A stretch of DNA of 64,000 nucleotides from a virus. Below the pieces are notes generated by a model. That model saw only the letters and a program-made list of their open reading frames with translations, made no database searches and had not been told where the DNA came from. The stretch spans positions 34,311 through 98,310 of the IMG/VR virus record IMGVR_UViG_3300023174_000102; one strand, 5' to 3'. Every line of letters starts with the position of its first letter. Position 1 is the stretch's first letter. This document shows, piece after piece, positions 17,902-26,252 of the stretch. Both the position numbers and the translations under genes were made by a program.

Positions 17902-19666
17902 GTTTCTTGAGGCACTTCAAGACGATCATTTTGAAGAAACCCCAGTAGATGCAAGAACATTTGTTGAGGGTGAAGAATACCTTGGACAGCCACCATTATC
18001 AGACATTCAGTACGATATTGTTGAGGCAATGAGTCAAATTTATCGTAAAGAGGATTTGATTAATATAATGGGGGAAGAAAAAGGCACTCAGTACTACAAC
18101 AAATATACAAAAAATGAAATCATTCTGCAACTTGGCAAGGGATCTGGAAAAGACTTTACATCAACTGTAGCATGCTCATACATCGTATATAAACTTCTAT
18201 GCTTAAAAGACCCAGCAAAGTATTTTGGTAAGCCCTCTGGAGATGCTATTGACCTCATTAACGTTGCTATTAATGCTCAGCAGGCCAAGAATGTTTTCTT
18301 TAAAGGTTTTAAAACAAAGATTGAAAAGTCACCTTGGTTTATTGGAAAGTATAATGCAAAAGCAGATTCTGTTGAGTTTAATAAATCAATCACTGTTTAT
18401 TCTGGTCACTCAGAACGTGAATCACATGAGGGCTTAAACCTCTTGCTTGCAGTTCTTGATGAGATTTCTGGTTTTGCATCTGAGGTTGGAACAGGAAACG
18501 AACAGGGAAAAACTGCTGACAACATATATAAGGCTTTTCGTGGTTCGGTAGACTCTCGTTTTCCAGACCTAGGAAAGGTTGTTTTGCTTTCTTTCCCAAG
18601 ATATCCAGGTGACTTTATTTCAGAAAGATACGATGCTGTTATTGCAGACAAAGATGTAATAGAAAGAACTCATGAGTTTGTAATTAACCCACTACTTCCA
18701 GATTCAGATCCAGACAATAAATTTCAAATATCTTGGGATGAAGACCAAATCCTTTCATATAAATATCCAGGGGTATTTGCATTAAAGCGTCCGACATGGG
18801 AAGTAAACCCAACAAGAAAGATTGACGATTTTAAAATTGCTTTTATGACAGATCTTGGTGATGCAATGATGCGATTTGCTTGTGTCCCAACATTTGCATC
18901 GGATGCTTTTTTTAAGCAGGTAGACAAAGTTAGATCTTGTATGACCTTAAGAAATCCAGTAGATAATTTTAAAAGATTTGAAGAGTCTTTTAAGCCAGAC
19001 CCAAATAAAAAATATTATGTACACGCAGACCTTGCACAAAAGCATGACAAGTGTGCAGTAGCAATTGCTCATGTAGAAAAATGGGTAAATATTCAAGTAA
19101 TAAATAATTATGAGCAGGTAGCCCCAATAGTAGTAGTAGATGCTGTTGCTTGGTGGGAGCCTAAGATTGAGGGGCCAGTAAACTTATCAGAAGTAAAGCA
19201 GTGGATTCAAAATCTTAGAAGAATTGGTTTTGATATTGGAATGGTTTCATTTGACCGTTGGCAGTCATTTGACATTCAAAACGAATTAAAACAAGTTGGA
19301 ATGAAAACTGATACTGTTTCTGTTGGCAAGAAGCATTATGAAGATATGGCAATGCTTGTGTATGAAGAAAGATTGGCAATGCCAGCAATTGATCTACTAT
19401 TTGATGAATTGACACAACTAAAGATCATGCCAAATAATAGAGTTGATCACCCAAGAAAGAAGTCAAAGGACTTGGCTGATGCCGTGTGTGGTGCCATTTT
19501 TGGTGCAATATCTCATACTCCTAAAAATATAGACACTGAAGTAGAGATTCATACATTTAAAGATAGGCCAAAGCAGTTTGACTCCGATCATGGCAACGTG
19601 ATACAATATAATCCTAGCCAAATAGAAGAAATTAAAGACTATCTGGATAGGCTAAAAACACTATAA
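17882..19666 (+). CDS. Terminase large subunit
   Basis: 594 residues from TTG 17882 (AGGTG seven bases upstream); ATG 17891 is an alternative. ATPase: Walker A GKGSGKD (residues 85-91), Walker B LLLAVLDEIS. Nuclease half: Asp in YVHADLAQKHD, Asp in VSFDRWQS, and a late Asp in KDLADAVCG. Powers DNA packaging and cuts the concatemer. Confidence 0.93.
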   Translation: MSTMFNEFLEALQDDHFEETPVDARTFVEGEEYLGQPPLSDIQYDIVEAMSQIYRKEDLINIMGEEKGTQYYNKYTKNEIILQLGKGSGKDFTSTVACSYIVYKLLCLKDPAKYFGKPSGDAIDLINVAINAQQAKNVFFKGFKTKIEKSPWFIGKYNAKADSVEFNKSITVYSGHSERESHEGLNLLLAVLDEISGFASEVGTGNEQGKTADNIYKAFRGSVDSRFPDLGKVVLLSFPRYPGDFISERYDAVIADKDVIERTHEFVINPLLPDSDPDNKFQISWDEDQILSYKYPGVFALKRPTWEVNPTRKIDDFKIAFMTDLGDAMMRFACVPTFASDAFFKQVDKVRSCMTLRNPVDNFKRFEESFKPDPNKKYYVHADLAQKHDKCAVAIAHVEKWVNIQVINNYEQVAPIVVVDAVAWWEPKIEGPVNLSEVKQWIQNLRRIGFDIGMVSFDRWQSFDIQNELKQVGMKTDTVSVGKKHYEDMAMLVYEERLAMPAIDLLFDELTQLKIMPNNRVDHPRKKSKDLADAVCGAIFGAISHTPKNIDTEVEIHTFKDRPKQFDSDHGNVIQYNPSQIEEIKDYLDRLKTL

Positions 19667-19685
19667 AAGAAAAGGAATAAATTAA

Positions 19686-20813
19686 ATGAACTCATTTAAG
19701 AAAATCGCTCTAGCCATGGTTGCAGCCATGACTACCGCAACAATCATAGCAACACCTGCAAGTGCTGCTGTAATGACAGTCGCTGTATCATTGGACGGAA
19801 CTGCTAATACAACAGCATCCGCAATTGCTACACCTGCTGCATTGCCAGTCCCTGCAGACAACTCAGTTGACGCTGCTGATGCACTTAAGTTTGTAGCAAC
19901 AGTAGATGCTGGAACATCAGTTACAGCAGTAGCAACAAACGCAACAATCGTGTCTGCACTACACACATCTGCTGCACCAGTAGGAGCAACATCAGGATCA
20001 TCATCTTTGACAGTTGCAACTGGTACAGGAACAACAGCAACATTTTATGTCTATACAAAGACAACAGCAATTGGTACAGTTGCTATTACAAATGGTGGAA
20101 CAACACTTACATACTACGTACAGGGAACTGCTGGAAAGATTAATAATCTAACAGTATCTGCTCCTGCTGCTGGTGCTGCTGGTACAAAGCAAGACATCAC
20201 AGTAACAGCAACTGACGTATTTGGAAATAAGGTTTCAGGTAAGTCAATTACTGCAACAGTGTTTGCTGCAACAGCAACAGTTGATTCAGCAACAGCAACA
20301 ACTGGCGCAACACTTTCAGACTTTGGAGTTGCAAAGTTTGCTGCAACACTTCCAACAACTGGAACACGAGCACTAATTATGTTTGCTCCAACAACTTCAA
20401 CAGATGGAACATCTGCAGATGTAGTTGGTCTAACAGCACGTACACTTGCTCCATTTGCAGAGATTGCAGTTCGTGATCTAGTATCAGAACTTGCTGCTGC
20501 TAATGCTGCTAAGGATGCAGCAATTGCTGCTAAGGCTACATCAGATGCTGCAGTTGTAAAGTCTGCTGCAGATGCTGCTGCTGCTAAGGTTGCTTCAGAT
20601 GCTGCTCTTGCAGCAGAAAAGGCTGCTTCAGCAAAGGCACTAGTAGATGCTAAGGTTGCATCAGATAAGGCACTTGCTGATAAGGATGCACAGATTGCTA
20701 AGTTGACTGCAGATAATGCTGCAGTGCTTGCAACTCTAAAGGCATCATTCAATGCACTTGCTAAGCAATGGAATGCAAAGAATCCAAAGGCTAAGGTTAC
20801 TTTGGTTAAGTAA
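19686..20813 (+). CDS. Exported Ala/Thr-rich protein with Ig-like domain and coiled coil
   Basis: 375 residues, RBS AAAAGGAA. Signal peptide at residues 1-27 (ends ATPASA). Ser/Thr/Ala-rich beta region, an Ig-like strand set (NNLTVSAPAA, then DITVTATDVFGNKVSG), then a long Ala/Lys/Asp coiled coil (about 265-350). No lipobox. Looks like a surface or envelope protein of actinobacterial type. A terminator follows directly, so it ends the packaging operon. A large antisense frame over it is a by-product of GC-rich Ala codons. Confidence 0.7.
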   Translation: MNSFKKIALAMVAAMTTATIIATPASAAVMTVAVSLDGTANTTASAIATPAALPVPADNSVDAADALKFVATVDAGTSVTAVATNATIVSALHTSAAPVGATSGSSSLTVATGTGTTATFYVYTKTTAIGTVAITNGGTTLTYYVQGTAGKINNLTVSAPAAGAAGTKQDITVTATDVFGNKVSGKSITATVFAATATVDSATATTGATLSDFGVAKFAATLPTTGTRALIMFAPTTSTDGTSADVVGLTARTLAPFAEIAVRDLVSELAAANAAKDAAIAAKATSDAAVVKSAADAAAAKVASDAALAAEKAASAKALVDAKVASDKALADKDAQIAKLTADNAAVLATLKASFNALAKQWNAKNPKAKVTLVK

Positions 20814-20829
20814 TTAATCCAACACTAAA

Positions 20830-20859
20830 GGGGTTGCCAATTAAGGTAGCCCCTTTTTT
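20830..20859 (+). terminator. Rho-independent terminator
   Basis: Nine-base-pair stem (GGGGTTGCC with GGTAGCCCC, two wobble pairs), six-base loop, then six T. Lies 17 bases after the stop of the exported-protein gene. Confidence 0.9.
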
Positions 20860-20870
20860 GTGCAATAAAA

Positions 20871-20879
20871 TGGTATAAT
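20871..20879 (+). promoter_or_regulatory. Extended -10 promoter
   Basis: TGG-TATAAT just downstream of the terminator and about 40 bases before the next gene; RBS AAGGGGGAAGG follows. Confidence 0.6.
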
Positions 20880-20917
20880 CATCCTAACAGACATCTTGTC
20901 TGCAAGGGGGAAGGCAA

Positions 20918-23074
20918 ATAAAACGAATAATACGCATAGTAACAGCAACAGTTTTAGCCTTTGGCTGGCTTTTTATAGCACCCCAAGATGCTCATTCTGA
21001 TGACCCTCTAACTGTTTCAGCCAAGGAAATTGAAAACCTCAATAGCGCAGTAGATAAATTAGACTATAAAGATGGTCTAATAAATATGATTGATATAGCA
21101 GAGAACAAGTTTATGTACGCTAAAAATCTGCGGGATATCAGAGATGTCTCAATTAAAAACTACGAAGATGCAGTAGAAGCAGAAGCCTTGGCATTAGAAG
21201 CAAAAGATATTGCTCAGTCAAATGTAGATGGTCAGACAGTATTGATTGGTTTAGCCCTTGAAAATAAAAATGATGCCAAAGATGCACTTGATCTAGCCAA
21301 TATAAATTTACAAACTGCACAATCAAATTTGCAAAGTGCAAGTGGTCAAGGACTTAGATATGATGTTTATAGTTTAATTAGACAAAATGGCCAGGCCGTA
21401 CCCTATCAATACCTATGTTCTGGTGTTTTAAATGGAAATGCTATGTCTCCTGGATCTGCTACATGTGGATATTATCAGAATTTTATTGTTAAATTTACTG
21501 GAAAAATAACAGTTCCTTCATGGTTTACATCAACAAAATTTGCAGGATACACAGATGATGGCTTTAAAATGTATGTCAATGGAAACCTTGCTATAAATAA
21601 TTGGCGAGAGCAGGGAACAACTTGGAGTGCATATTCTCCAATATACGATGTAAGTGAAGAGAAAGAATTAAATGTAGAGATTTGGTGGTATAACGGTGGT
21701 GGTCCAGGATATTATCATCTAGGTTGGGGAATCCCTTATGACTCATCTGGTAGTTTAGGTTGGACTGGTGCAGGATGTGATTATGCTGGAAATCCAAGAG
21801 TATGGGGACAAAACTTTAGTTGTAATCTCAATACATTTTCATCTGGTTCTGAACCAACACAGCAACAACTTGATGCGTATAATCAAGCGTTATCTGATAA
21901 AAATGCAGCACAACAAAATTATAATGATAAATTAACTATTTATAATGCAGAAGTTGCTACATTAAACTCATACAATCAAGAATTAACTAACAAAACATCT
22001 GAGTATGACAATGCAGTAAATGATACAGAAGATGCTTTATCTGAAAAAAATAATTCTATATCTAATTTTAATAATGCCGTACTTGATGTTAATAGTGCAA
22101 TTGATGACGCATGGCGTTACTATGATGAGCAATCACAAAGAGAAATTCAAAGAGCAATTGCTCAGGCAGCAGCCAACGCTGCAGCAAACCAGCCAAAGCC
22201 AGAGCCATCTCCAAAGCCAACAGAAGAGGCACCAAAGCCAAAGCCTTCTCCAGTACCAACAGATAAGCCTGAGCCTCAGCCAAGCAATGTTACTGGAACA
22301 GAAGAACCAGGTCCAAAGCCAACACAACCAGGTCCAAAGCCTACAGAGCCTGGACCTAAGCCAGATCCAACAGATAACCCAAAGCCTGAGCCTACAAAGC
22401 CAGAGCACCCTAAGCCAACACCTACAGAAGAGCCTAAGCCAAAGCCAGAGCCTGCTCCAGAGCCTTCTGTCGAGCCTTTACCAGAGCCTAAACCACTTCC
22501 AAGGCCAGACTTCAAGCCAGCAGAAAATCTTGATCCAGCAATCAAAGATGCAGCGTTAGCAGCACTTATCCCAGAAAAGGGTACAGGAAATGCAGAAGAC
22601 TTGTCTGGTGTTATTGCAAACCTTACAAGCAAGGATAATAAATTAGTTAAACTTTCTGTAGAGCAAACAGCAGCAGTTAGCCAAACCCTCAAGTCTTTAA
22701 CACAAGAAGCAAAAACACAAGTTGCTGAGAAACTTGGTATTTCTGCATCAGAAGTTGCAAAAGTTGCAGATCAAATAAAATCTAACCCAGCACTTGCTGC
22801 TGCATTTGTTGCATTTAATGATAAAGCAGTAGAAGCAGGAGATACTCCAATGCCATTTACATTAGCAGATGCAGTAACAGAAGTACAAACAGATGAATTT
22901 TTAGCAGACCCACTTGGAGCAGTATTTGCAGTGGATCCATTAGAACTTTTATCCAATTTTTCTGAGTTGGGTATGGACATGACAGATGATCAGAGAGAAA
23001 AAGCACAAGAAGTAATTGTCCCAGTGGTCATTGCATCACAAATTGCAGGGGCAATGATAAGGAGGAACAAATGA
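20918..23074 (+). CDS. Exported PA14-domain adhesin-like protein, possible ATA start
   Basis: About 718 residues if translation begins at ATA 20918, seven bases after GGGGG. The frame is open from 20888 and the first ATG is only at 21086, yet bases 20918-21000 encode a perfect signal peptide (KRIIRIV, hydrophobic core, cut after AHS). Then coiled coil, a PA14-like carbohydrate-binding domain (about bases 21355-21840, YTDDGFKMYVNG), another coiled coil, a Pro/Lys/Glu stalk, and a helical C-terminal domain. Possibly a surface-displayed or virion adhesin. Confidence 0.65.
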   Translation: MKRIIRIVTATVLAFGWLFIAPQDAHSDDPLTVSAKEIENLNSAVDKLDYKDGLINMIDIAENKFMYAKNLRDIRDVSIKNYEDAVEAEALALEAKDIAQSNVDGQTVLIGLALENKNDAKDALDLANINLQTAQSNLQSASGQGLRYDVYSLIRQNGQAVPYQYLCSGVLNGNAMSPGSATCGYYQNFIVKFTGKITVPSWFTSTKFAGYTDDGFKMYVNGNLAINNWREQGTTWSAYSPIYDVSEEKELNVEIWWYNGGGPGYYHLGWGIPYDSSGSLGWTGAGCDYAGNPRVWGQNFSCNLNTFSSGSEPTQQQLDAYNQALSDKNAAQQNYNDKLTIYNAEVATLNSYNQELTNKTSEYDNAVNDTEDALSEKNNSISNFNNAVLDVNSAIDDAWRYYDEQSQREIQRAIAQAAANAAANQPKPEPSPKPTEEAPKPKPSPVPTDKPEPQPSNVTGTEEPGPKPTQPGPKPTEPGPKPDPTDNPKPEPTKPEHPKPTPTEEPKPKPEPAPEPSVEPLPEPKPLPRPDFKPAENLDPAIKDAALAALIPEKGTGNAEDLSGVIANLTSKDNKLVKLSVEQTAAVSQTLKSLTQEAKTQVAEKLGISASEVAKVADQIKSNPALAAAFVAFNDKAVEAGDTPMPFTLADAVTEVQTDEFLADPLGAVFAVDPLELLSNFSELGMDMTDDQREKAQEVIVPVVIASQIAGAMIRRNK
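22190..22510 (+). repeat. Pro/Lys/Glu-rich coding repeats
   Basis: Imperfect repeats of PKPTE/PEPKP-type units within the adhesin-like gene, encoding an extended stalk. Antisense frames here are repeat artefacts. Confidence 0.85.
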
Positions 23075-23298
23075 AAATAATCAATAAAGCCATCAACCTA
23101 GTAGGCAAAATGCTAAAGGGATTAATTAAATGGTTTAAAGATGCAGGAATGGAATTAATTGCACAGGCATTTACCCTCCTTGGCTTCTTTATCGCATGGC
23201 TAACTTTGACGGGATCAGCAAGAGATATTGTTGGTATTGCAGTACTTGCAACAACAGTTATTTGGCTAATCACAATTCCACTAAGAAAGGAGGACTAA
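23071..23298 (+). CDS. Small membrane protein, holin candidate
   Basis: 75 residues, ATGA overlap with the upstream gene. An amphipathic basic N-terminus is followed by two hydrophobic helices (about residues 30-47 and 51-68). Size and topology fit a holin but there is no specific motif. Confidence 0.5.
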   Translation: MKIINKAINLVGKMLKGLIKWFKDAGMELIAQAFTLLGFFIAWLTLTGSARDIVGIAVLATTVIWLITIPLRKED

Positions 23299-23299
23299 A

Positions 23300-23587
23300 A
23301 TGGCAACAAGAAAAAAGGTAGTAGAGACTCCTAAGAAAGAGCACCCACAAAAGGCTTTGACAAATGTTTTGATGCGTATTGTAGCAGTGTTTGCTGCTTC
23401 TGGTCTGTCAGTACTTGGTGCTGGAGCAGTAGTAGGAATTGACACAGTTCAGGCAGTAATGCTTGCAGGTTTATTAGGCGTAGCAACAGTCATTGAAAGA
23501 CTAGCAAGGGCTTTTTTGGACGATGGAAAACTTACAATCGCAGAAATAAATGATGCATTTAAGACTGTAGACAAAAAGGCTAATTAG
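23300..23587 (+). CDS. Holin-like membrane protein
   Basis: 95 residues, RBS AGGAGG. Basic N-terminus, two Gly/Ala-rich hydrophobic helices (about 22-45 and 48-68), charged C-terminus. Similar in layout to the protein at 39724-40023. Probable holin or relative. Confidence 0.5.
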   Translation: MATRKKVVETPKKEHPQKALTNVLMRIVAVFAASGLSVLGAGAVVGIDTVQAVMLAGLLGVATVIERLARAFLDDGKLTIAEINDAFKTVDKKAN

Positions 23588-23603
23588 TCATTGTAGGTTA
23601 TAG

Positions 23604-23633
23604 TTGACAGCCCTCTCTGGGTGATGGTATACT
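23604..23633 (+). promoter_or_regulatory. Sigma70-type promoter
   Basis: TTGACA, 18 bases, TATACT with TGG extension, upstream of the Ntn-hydrolase gene. CCCTCTCT (23611-23618) in the spacer can pair with AGAGAGGG (23651-23658) in the leader, forming a stem over the start region. Confidence 0.75.
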
Positions 23634-23664
23634 TAAGTGTTAACTATCTAGAGAGGGTTTTGTC

Positions 23665-24189
23665 ATGACCTGTATTGTTGCTTTACGCCATGAAGATAAA
23701 ATTTATATGGCAGGAGATCGTGGAGCATCAGATGATGGGGTCATTCTTTCTCTTGAATCACCTAAAGTTTGGAAAACTGGACCATACCTAATTGGATATG
23801 CTGGATCAATGGATGGTGAAAGAATGAGACATAACTTTAAACCAACTGCTCCAAATATTAAAGATACAGACAAGTTTATGCAAACAAAGTTTGTAAAAGA
23901 ACTTCGTGAATTTTATAACGAGTTCTGGATTGACACATCAAAAGATGGAGAGTTTAGTTTAATAATTGGTATTCGTGGTGAAATATATGAACATAGTTCT
24001 GGAGATATGTCTTTATCTAAATATTCATTACCATATGTTTCTATAGGCTCTGGATCAGAATATGCATATGGAGTTATGTATGCAACAGATAAGCAAAAAA
24101 ATGCAAGGAACAGAGTACAGCAAGCAGTATCTGCAGCAATTAAATTTAACCCATCATGCATGGGACCAGTTGACATCATAAGTGCTTAG
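23665..24189 (+). CDS. Ntn-hydrolase, proteasome beta/HslV-like
   Basis: 174 residues. Begins MTCIVAL, so removal of Met leaves a catalytic Thr (or Cys3). AGDRGASDD and the SIGSGSEYAYG strand match the proteasome/HslV fold. The family hydrolyses peptide or amide bonds from the N-terminal nucleophile. As a lone small subunit it may self-assemble; target unknown. It has its own strong promoter and a purine RBS (AGAGAGGG). Confidence 0.75.
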   Translation: MTCIVALRHEDKIYMAGDRGASDDGVILSLESPKVWKTGPYLIGYAGSMDGERMRHNFKPTAPNIKDTDKFMQTKFVKELREFYNEFWIDTSKDGEFSLIIGIRGEIYEHSSGDMSLSKYSLPYVSIGSGSEYAYGVMYATDKQKNARNRVQQAVSAAIKFNPSCMGPVDIISA

Positions 24190-24198
24190 GAGTATACT
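24170..24198 (+). promoter_or_regulatory. Consensus promoter, leaderless
   Basis: TTGACA (24170-24175), 17-base spacer, TATACT (24193-24198), six bases, ATG 24205. The -35 lies inside the end of the upstream gene. Confidence 0.8.
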
Positions 24199-24204
24199 TA
24201 GTAT

Positions 24205-24423
24205 ATGAGCGAAGAATTTGAAGAGATCCTGAAGGACATTCAAAACATAGAGTCAGATTTTGATGAGTTTGAGATTTGGCTTAACAATGGAATTGAGCGG
24301 GGATGGGTAACAGAACCATTCTGTAATACTCATGAAGGAGATCCTTACATGACAGATGAAGAGCAGCAAGAGTGGGAAGAAGGCGGAGACCCATGCCAAG
24401 TAGTTTTAAAAATCAAACAATAA
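24205..24423 (+). CDS. Small acidic protein
   Basis: 72 residues, strongly acidic (Asp/Glu-rich throughout), with two isolated cysteines. No RBS; start fixed by the consensus promoter six bases upstream. Function unknown. Confidence 0.6.
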   Translation: MSEEFEEILKDIQNIESDFDEFEIWLNNGIERGWVTEPFCNTHEGDPYMTDEEQQEWEEGGDPCQVVLKIKQ

Positions 24424-24443
24424 ACAATAATAAGGAGAAAACA

Positions 24444-25319
24444 ATGAAGAAAGTACTACTAGCACTACTATCAGTTACCATTGCATTTACAGCAATGCAG
24501 CCATCACAAGCAGAAGATCAAAAGGTTTTAGCAATCATTGACTCTGCTATTGATTCTACAAAGTTTAACTCAATCATATATGAGGCTTGCTTTACAACAG
24601 TAAAGAGCATGTCTTGCCCTAATGGTCAGTTATTTATGGAAGGACCAAAGTCAGCATCAGCACCTTGGCCAATGCAGACAAATGGAGTCAACTTTGATGT
24701 CAATAACGCAACTTTTCATGGGGATGCTATGGTTAAGTCCGCTTTGACAGTAAATCCAAACCTAAAGATTGTCTTTATTCGATTTAATGATGTTACAACC
24801 ACTGGAAATTCAAGAGGAGATGTAGCAGCACTTCGTATGGCTTTTGATTGGGTAACAAAGAATGCATCAAAGTATAGCATTGATGCTGTTTCCATTAGCC
24901 AGTCTTCAGTTAGTGCAGGAAATCTAGCACTATGTTCAACAGATACAACTATTATTAAGTCTGTTGCATCTTTAAACTTGCAAAATATTCCAGTTTTTGT
25001 TGCAACTGGTAACGACAGTCGAAAAGATATTATCGGATTTCCATCATGTGTTAAGGGTGTAGTTCCAGTCGGAGCACTTGCAAATGAAACTCAACTTGAG
25101 AAAGCAACTAACAGTGGTCCTGGACTTTCAATGGTTTCACCTGGCAAGGTAAGCATCACAAAGTACAATGGATCTTCAACAGATACTGCTGGAAGTTCTG
25201 TAGCAACTGTAGTATCTGCAGCATCATATGTAAATCGCAATACCTTTAAAACTTTTGGAGAATATCTATCATCTCTTCCAAAGATTTTAATTGGGACAGC
25301 ATCATATATCCGTAATTAA
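24444..25319 (+). CDS. Exported subtilisin-like serine protease (S8)
   Basis: 291 residues from ATG 24444 (RBS AAGGAG). Signal peptide 1-23 (ends SQA). Triad in subtilase order: D33 (AIIDSAID), H92 (FHGDAM), S252 (AGSSVAT), with the oxyanion Asn in VATGND. No propeptide domain is obvious. Secreted proteases are rare in phages; it may act on the host surface or on exported phage proteins encoded just upstream. Confidence 0.85.
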   Translation: MKKVLLALLSVTIAFTAMQPSQAEDQKVLAIIDSAIDSTKFNSIIYEACFTTVKSMSCPNGQLFMEGPKSASAPWPMQTNGVNFDVNNATFHGDAMVKSALTVNPNLKIVFIRFNDVTTTGNSRGDVAALRMAFDWVTKNASKYSIDAVSISQSSVSAGNLALCSTDTTIIKSVASLNLQNIPVFVATGNDSRKDIIGFPSCVKGVVPVGALANETQLEKATNSGPGLSMVSPGKVSITKYNGSSTDTAGSSVATVVSAASYVNRNTFKTFGEYLSSLPKILIGTASYIRN

Positions 25320-25354
25320 ATAATAGTCCTAGGCATGACTTTAAACTGCCCCAT

Positions 25355-25427
25355 TGCCCTATAACTCAGTTGGTAGAGTGCCGAACTGTTAATTCGGATG
25401 TCCCTGGATCGAGGCCAGGTGGGGCAG
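25355..25427 (+). tRNA. tRNA-Asn (GTT)
   Basis: Seven-pair acceptor (TGCCCTA with TGGGGCA), D arm CTC/GAG, anticodon stem CCGAA/TTCGG with loop CTGTTAA, T stem CCTGG/CCAGG. The T loop starts with A rather than T. No encoded CCA. Confidence 0.9.
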
Positions 25428-25487
25428 CAACAGTAGTGTATAATTGTTATATCAATATGCAACAACATAGAATAAAGGAGATAGGCA

Positions 25488-26153
25488 ATGCTAAATACCA
25501 ATGGGACTGCTATACAAAGTAACAGACCACATAAGTTTTTTGAAAGATATCTAGATAATGATCTAGATGAACTTGCTAAATTTTTAGAAGTAAAGTATCA
25601 ACTAATTAAGGATGCACAACTTCGTGGTGTTAGCACAATGGAAAATGATGAAGGAGTATGGCTAGAGTCTGGAAGTTTATCAACTGTAAAGTGGAGAGAG
25701 TACAATGTGTTTCAACTTTATCATCCATCTCTACATAAGTTATACTCAGAATTATCAAGTACAGTCAAAGAAGCATGTCTTTACTATGGTGTAGACTTTG
25801 AAAAACAGCAATACTATGTTCAGGGTTGGTTTAACATTAATGAATCAGGCAATGGAAAACTTAACTGGCACGATCATGGGGCTCCAGGTGCTCCTAATTT
25901 TCATGGATATTACTGTGTAAAGGCCGAACCATCAACCACATACTATAGACTTTTTGGTGATCCAAACAGGGAAGTTGCAAATCATAATATTGATAATAGA
26001 ATGATTGTTTCAGAAATGGGTCATCCACACGCTCAGGGTGATTGGGACTGGCCTGGATCAAGAATTACAGTTGCTTATGATATTCAGCCTCTTAAGTCTC
26101 TCTTGAACGCTGGTCGTCACACAATAGAACAGCATTGGATACCATTACTTTAA
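25488..26153 (+). CDS. Putative Fe(II)-dependent oxygenase-like protein
   Basis: 221 residues, RBS AAAGGAG. NWHDHGAPG with a distal His (MGHPHAQGDW) and Arg (GSRITVAYDI) arranged like a 2OG-oxygenase beta-helix, though the metal site is less canonical than in the others here. A TATAAT at 25439-25444 upstream may be its promoter. Confidence 0.5.
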   Translation: MLNTNGTAIQSNRPHKFFERYLDNDLDELAKFLEVKYQLIKDAQLRGVSTMENDEGVWLESGSLSTVKWREYNVFQLYHPSLHKLYSELSSTVKEACLYYGVDFEKQQYYVQGWFNINESGNGKLNWHDHGAPGAPNFHGYYCVKAEPSTTYYRLFGDPNREVANHNIDNRMIVSEMGHPHAQGDWDWPGSRITVAYDIQPLKSLLNAGRHTIEQHWIPLL

Positions 26154-26154
26154 A

Positions 26155-26241
26155 ATGAAAAAAATAATTAAAATTATAAGGTACTACATTATTAAAAGAA
26201 AAATTAAAAAAAACCCTATAGATAATGACTTTATATATTAA
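26155..26241 (+). CDS. Possible 28-residue basic peptide
   Basis: ATG just after the previous stop; lysine/isoleucine-rich (MKKIIKIIRYYII). Fills the gap before the carbamoyltransferase, but no RBS is clear and composition bias could produce it. Confidence 0.25.
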   Translation: MKKIIKIIRYYIIKRKIKKNPIDNDFIY

Positions 26242-26252
26242 TTTGGAGAGAC

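Noticed and set aside
20114-20752. 212-residue minus-strand frame
   Set aside because: Antisense shadow of the Ala-rich exported-protein gene; composition is a mirror of GCT/GCA codons and there is no RBS or promoter.
22133-22692. Several long frames opposite the Pro/Lys repeats
   Set aside because: Repeat-driven antisense frames rich in Trp/Leu or Gly/Ser; no start signals.
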